This document shows, in pieces, positions 63,848 to 64,000 of a DNA stretch of 64,000 nucleotides; within the stretch, counting starts at the first letter, position 1, and every line of letters begins with the position of its first letter. The notes beneath the pieces are model-generated. The model was not told where the DNA came from and did not search any database. It saw only the letters and a program-made list of their open reading frames with translations. The DNA is taken from NCBI GenBank assembly GCA_022559985.1, contig JAFJTR010000050.1, forward strand, positions 124,001 through 188,000, written 5' to 3'. Position numbers and translations under genes: made by a program. The stretch is from Parastagonospora avenae f. sp. tritici 18332-5 (Eukaryota > Ascomycota > Dothideomycetes > Pleosporales > Phaeosphaeriaceae).

Positions 63848-64000
63848 GATTATTTCAAGATGTAATGACGCTGGAAGGAGACGACATTGAGAGGAGATAA
63901 AAGGAGTAGAGTGGTGGATTAAAACTCTGCAGTACGGCCTGCAATGTTGGATGACGGACACGTAACATCTCCTAGCCTTGCGGCGAATCTAAATCTAGTT

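Overview
The window is nuclear DNA of a filamentous ascomycete (Pezizomycotina, most likely a dothideomycete-like plant-associated fungus). The evidence is the many short introns (about 44-90 nt, GT..AG, with CTGAC/CTAAC-like branch sites), fungus-only families (GH72 glucanosyltransferase, Zn2Cys6 regulators, Dal5-type MFS, BYS1 protein, PLAC8 protein, AA14-type oxidase) and the dispersed single-gene layout. The placement below Pezizomycotina is inference. I found no rRNA, tRNA, CRISPR array or intact transposon. Splice joins were worked out by hand from frame continuity and family alignment.

Region by region. 1-6 kb: a predicted pseudokinase and a small secreted BYS1-type protein. 7-14 kb: a four-helix membrane protein, the elongation factor EAF, a single-pass membrane protein, an isolated relic of an ABC transporter exon, and a rhamnogalacturonan acetylesterase-like secreted enzyme. 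15-20 kb: a secreted AA14-type copper oxidase whose C-terminal 36-residue tandem repeats contain the only assembly gap (100 N), then a GPI-anchored GH72 cell-wall enzyme. 20-26 kb: housekeeping genes (cytosolic uS2/Rps0 and mitochondrial uS15 sharing one divergent promoter), a PLAC8 protein, a type I membrane protein and a GNAT acetyltransferase.

26.9-40.3 kb is the most interesting stretch. It is a compact putative catabolic gene cluster: two metallo-beta-lactamase-fold lactonase-like hydrolases, two carboxymuconolactone decarboxylase-family proteins, two 3-hydroxyisobutyrate dehydrogenase-family enzymes, a zinc alcohol dehydrogenase, a Dal5-type anion transporter and a C2H2/fungal_trans regulator. 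Three enzyme families are each present twice. Several promoters share the element CTTCYCCAAC. Together these suggest uptake of an organic acid or lactone, ring opening, decarboxylation and oxidation under a dedicated regulator. The substrate is unknown.

40-64 kb: decayed genes (an unknown gene, an F-box-like gene, two kinase-like genes, a possible PD-(D/E)XK protein with a frameshift) alternate with intact ones. The intact genes are COG8, a 1050-residue UBE2O-like ubiquitin enzyme, a secreted PAF-acetylhydrolase-like esterase, a Zn2Cys6 regulator, a cysteine-containing secreted protein, a secreted lipocalin, a secreted FAD oxidase, a DUF1772 membrane protein and an NmrA-like reductase. Most stops that break the decayed genes are explained by C-to-T (or G-to-A) changes, as expected from RIP-like mutation.
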